Below, piece after piece: positions 61,343-64,000 of a stretch of DNA of 64,000 bases. Source of the stretch: Flavobacterium frigoris (GTDB lineage: Bacteria; Bacteroidota; Bacteroidia; Flavobacteriales; Flavobacteriaceae). The position numbers and the translations under genes are program-made. The stretch spans positions 558,001 through 622,000 of the forward strand of contig NZ_FOFZ01000001.1 in the NCBI RefSeq assembly GCF_900111075.1, in the 5' to 3' direction. Position 1 is the first letter of the stretch. Every line of letters begins with the position of its first letter. The notes below the pieces were generated by a model. That model was not told where the DNA came from. It did not search any database and worked only from the letters and a program-made list of their open reading frames with translations.

Positions 61343-63379
61343 TTATTTTAAGATATAATATCCCTTTTCAGCAGTAGCATGAAAAGGGATTTTTTGTTTT
61401 TTACAAGTTTTGTTCCAGTATTTTTGAATTGTTTTATAATTTGATGCATCTGCCACAACCAGTTTTGGTTTCAATAGTTGAATCATACGGTCTAAATTTA
61501 TCTTTGGAGACTGGGTTAGTAGAATTAGACTAGGTCTTATATTATTTGGATAGACTCCTGTGCTGTCCAAAATCAGAATGCTTTTTTCCTTAAAAAAGGC
61601 AGTGTTTTTCATTTTCTCTTTGGTGCCCAATACACTGAAATTTGCCGTTAAATATGATTGAAGAATACTGTTGTTTTTTGAGGTTTTTGTAATGCTGTCG
61701 TTTGCAAATAGTATTACTTTGTGTCCATGACGCTCCGTTATCATCGTGTTTCTTTTTAGATTAAAAATCACCCATTCTTGTTCGTTTTCGATGTGCCATT
61801 GGGTATGCACATATGCAATCTGTACGCTAATGATAGTAAGGAAAACGAATATCAATTTATGAAAGGTGGGTTTTTTGAACCAAATTATAATTGTCACAAT
61901 AAGCAAATAGGAGCTGAGTAATAAGTAGCTGTTTAATGGAATGTCCTTAATTATAAATTGTTCGAAAGAGGCTATCGAATTGACTATCTTATTCAGATAA
62001 TGAATGCCCCATTCTAGTGGTTTGGAAAGGAAAAACGGAACGCAATTAAAAGCGGCTAATGTCATAACTAAAACTCCCAGTATCATCATAAAACTTAACA
62101 AAGGGATGATAATGATGTTGGTGATGAAAAACAAACCTGGAAATTGGTGAAAGTAGTATATACTCAAAGGCATGGTGCCAATTTGTGCCGCAAAGGAAAC
62201 AGTGAGAATTCCCCAAATATAATTTAGGGGTTTGTTTTTTGGTTTCCATATTGAAGCTAGTAACGGCTGTAGCCAAAGTATAAAGAACAAAGCGATATAA
62301 CTAAGTTGAAAACCAACATCAAACAAAAAAGATGGCTGGAAGAGCAAAATCAGTAATATAGAAACTAGTAGGGTATGGTAAATATTGACACTACGGCGCA
62401 ATTGATATCCGATGGCTACAAATGAAAACATAGTTACGGAGCGCACAACCGATGGAGCTAGCCCCGCGATTAATGCAAAAGTGGCTAATGATAATAGAAT
62501 TAGAAATAATTTGAGTAAGGCACCTCTTTTTGTGTTGGGAATCGGGCTGAGGATAAAAGTTAAAAATAGCAAGAGGAATCCAACATGTAATCCTGAAACC
62601 GATAAAATATGTATCGCACCAGCATATTGGTAGTCTTGGAGAATATCGGGGGAGATGTCTTGTTTTTGACCCAAAATTAAAGCGATAGCGACACTTAGTT
62701 CTTTTTTATGGAAATTGTTTTTCTCTAGATTATGAATAATTTTTGTCCGCAATTTAGAAGTATAATACCAGATGTCTTTCTTTAAGTCGGCACTAATACT
62801 GATCTGATCAGCGTCAGTGAATAGTTGGGCGTAAATTTGTTTTTTCGAAAGGTATTCGCCGTAATCGAATTGATTAGGGTTGTTTGGTAGTTTGTTTTTA
62901 TAGAGTACGCCTTTAATGGCTAGTAAAGTTCCAGTTTCAAAGCTAGGATGGGCGCTGTCCTTTCTAATATTCAACAGTATTTTTCCTGAGTAGTTCTTAT
63001 TTTCAATTTGATTAATGAGAGCGATATAGCGGTCGCTAAAATGGCTTCCCTTTAATTTTTCTCTAACCACTAGAGACACAAACTGTGGTTTTTCAAAAAC
63101 GCTGCTATTGTGTGTGTAGTTACTTTGTTGATAAGAATCAGTGTGAACTATCAGGGTCGCACCTCCAATCAGAAAGGATAGTAGATAACTGCTTAATCCA
63201 AAATAGATTGTGTTTTTAAGAATGTTTTTTTGTAAATAATAGCTTGTGCAAAAGAGCAGCAAAGTGATAGCTAATAAACCAAAAAGGAACGCAGGAGCGG
63301 GTTTTATGTAAAAGGTGATTGCTATCCCTAATACAAAACCTATTGTAATTCTCGCCAAAGGGAACTGCAGTACTTTCAT
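61343..63379 (-). CDS. comEC: ComEC/Rec2-family DNA uptake protein
   Basis: Polytopic inner membrane protein of 678 residues. Layout: N-terminal membrane segment, DUF4131 OB-like region (about 95-200; GKILLNIRKDS, NPNQFDYGEYLSKKQIYAQLF), then the Competence domain (about 225-500) with GAIHILSVSGLHVGFLLLF, the hallmark of the family. The C-terminal portion (about 525-678) corresponds to the metallo-beta-lactamase-like region but has no HxHxDH metal motif, so nuclease activity is unlikely. Homologues form the channel that imports single-stranded DNA. It converges with the thioredoxin-like gene with a two-base gap. Confidence 0.93.
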   Translation of the reverse strand: MKVLQFPLARITIGFVLGIAITFYIKPAPAFLFGLLAITLLLFCTSYYLQKNILKNTIYFGLSSYLLSFLIGGATLIVHTDSYQQSNYTHNSSVFEKPQFVSLVVREKLKGSHFSDRYIALINQIENKNYSGKILLNIRKDSAHPSFETGTLLAIKGVLYKNKLPNNPNQFDYGEYLSKKQIYAQLFTDADQISISADLKKDIWYYTSKLRTKIIHNLEKNNFHKKELSVAIALILGQKQDISPDILQDYQYAGAIHILSVSGLHVGFLLLFLTFILSPIPNTKRGALLKLFLILLSLATFALIAGLAPSVVRSVTMFSFVAIGYQLRRSVNIYHTLLVSILLILLFQPSFLFDVGFQLSYIALFFILWLQPLLASIWKPKNKPLNYIWGILTVSFAAQIGTMPLSIYYFHQFPGLFFITNIIIIPLLSFMMILGVLVMTLAAFNCVPFFLSKPLEWGIHYLNKIVNSIASFEQFIIKDIPLNSYLLLSSYLLIVTIIIWFKKPTFHKLIFVFLTIISVQIAYVHTQWHIENEQEWVIFNLKRNTMITERHGHKVILFANDSITKTSKNNSILQSYLTANFSVLGTKEKMKNTAFFKEKSILILDSTGVYPNNIRPSLILLTQSPKINLDRMIQLLKPKLVVADASNYKTIQKYWNKTCKKQKIPFHATAEKGYYILK
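61360..61396 (+). terminator. Terminator of the thioredoxin-like pair, inside comEC coding sequence
   Basis: ATCCCTTTTC (61360-61369) pairs perfectly with GAAAAGGGAT (61381-61390) around an 11-base loop and a T run follows. It lies 20 bases past the plus-strand stop codon and within the last codons of the minus-strand comEC gene, where it encodes part of the segment ending TAEKGYYILK. Confidence 0.85.
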
Positions 63380-63473
63380 TGTTCTAAAGTACAGAATTTT
63401 AACAATAAAAAACTGTTTATTTTATTGTTTGAAAAATTCAGATTTTGGCGCTAAAGAAAATGGATATTCTGTT

Positions 63474-63971
63474 TTATTTTAAAACACGATTCACTTGAAC
63501 AAAAGTGCTTTGATAATAAGATTCCCTCATAGAAGAGACGATAACTCCTTTTGAGGTAGAAGCGTGTATGAATTTTATATCATCGTTTTCCACTTCAGTA
63601 ATGATTCCCACATGATTAATTTGAGATCTTCTATTTGTTTTAAAAAAAATCAGGTCTCCTTTTTTGGCCTTTTTTAGATTTTGCCCTAGTTCAGTTCCTA
63701 TTTTTGATTGTTCATAAGATGATCGCGGAAGATTGATGTCATATAAACCAAAAGTGGAGTAGACTAATCCGGAACAATCATAACCTGTCTTTGTAGTTCC
63801 TGCCGTTTTATAGCGAATCCCGATATTTTCGGATGCTGAACGTATTATTTTATCAATAATTTGATTTGAATTTTCCTTCTTGCTGTCAGCGGACGAGCGG
63901 GTAACGAGCGAAGAAGATTTGCACGAGGCAAAGAAAACAAGGACAGTTAGTATGTATAATGACTTTTTCAA
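63474..63971 (-). CDS. NlpC/P60-family lipoprotein (peptidoglycan endopeptidase)
   Basis: A 165-residue lipoprotein: signal peptide ending FASC (Cys17), a Ser/Lys-rich linker, then an NlpC/P60 domain (about 40-165). The catalytic triad reads Cys66 (GYDCSGLVYSTF), His120 (QINHVGIITEV) and His136 (FIHASTSKGV). Spr-like enzymes of this size cut peptide cross-links in peptidoglycan. It is on the same strand as comEC, 94 bases upstream. No promoter is evident in the 29 bases left of the window. Confidence 0.95.
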   Translation of the reverse strand: MKKSLYILTVLVFFASCKSSSLVTRSSADSKKENSNQIIDKIIRSASENIGIRYKTAGTTKTGYDCSGLVYSTFGLYDINLPRSSYEQSKIGTELGQNLKKAKKGDLIFFKTNRRSQINHVGIITEVENDDIKFIHASTSKGVIVSSMRESYYQSTFVQVNRVLK

Positions 63972-64000
63972 ATGATTTTGGCTTTTAAGGATTCAATCGC

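Overview
The window looks like a chromosomal segment of a Flavobacterium-type member of the Bacteroidota (family Flavobacteriaceae). The DNA is AT-rich. Most starts lack a Shine-Dalgarno sequence. Many intergenic regions carry the Bacteroidota sigma-A promoter core TAnnTTTG. The gene content also fits: a SusC/SusD pair, a secreted amylase with a type IX secretion (T9SS) sorting tail, a mevalonate pathway, and gliding-group style outer membrane proteins. No rRNA, CRISPR array, integrase or intact insertion sequence was seen.

Layout. 1-1283: 5' part of a GH3 beta-glucosidase gene. 1603-2954: NTF2-like protein and rRNA pseudouridine synthase. 3204-6563: isoprenoid cluster (UbiA-type prenyltransferase, mevalonate kinase, a tiny antitoxin-like gene, diphosphomevalonate decarboxylase). 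6674-10002: TspO, a carboxypeptidase-regulatory-like secreted protein, a BaiN/HI0933-type flavoprotein and a glycerophosphodiester phosphodiesterase. 10085-28855: a complete maltodextrin/starch utilisation locus. On the minus strand it has a LacI regulator, an MFS sugar transporter, beta-phosphoglucomutase, maltose phosphorylase and two GH13 enzymes. On the plus strand it has SusC, SusD, a SusE/F-like protein and a T9SS-exported GH13 amylase. The inferred flow is surface starch cleavage, import through SusCD, periplasmic GH13 trimming, MFS uptake of maltose, phosphorolysis, then conversion of beta-glucose-1-phosphate to glucose-6-phosphate.

28964-42752: an acetate/propionate activation and sensing locus. 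One minus-strand run holds a porin, a DUF4212 small subunit, an ActP-like symporter, a two-helix small protein, a CrbS-like symporter-histidine kinase, a single-domain response regulator, a PrpE-like ligase and Acs. Upstream are an IS1-InsA-like zinc-ribbon/HTH gene and, divergently, a cNMP-CBS-DUF294 nucleotidyltransferase joined to a DnaQ-type exonuclease. This is the best candidate for an under-described system here: sensor kinase, nucleotidyltransferase and exonuclease sit beside the enzymes they probably control, but their output is unknown.

42922-50846: SYLF lipid-binding protein, a roughly 1 kb gap with a candidate 32-codon gene flanked by opposed transcription signals, tRNA-Phe, then coaX, an outer membrane protein, lptC, a small membrane protein, a CNNM/CorC protein and a SurA/PpiD-like isomerase. 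50945-53291: a second isoprenoid pair (GYDIA-type GHMP kinase and class II HMG-CoA reductase). 53472-60264: dipeptidyl peptidase IV followed by three tandem POT peptide transporters. 60316-63971: two thioredoxin-fold paralogues, one without the active-site cysteines, then ComEC and an NlpC/P60 lipoprotein. Two divergent copies of a dispersed palindromic repeat lie at 3092-3166 and 51893-51966.

All family calls were made by reading motifs; no database search was run.
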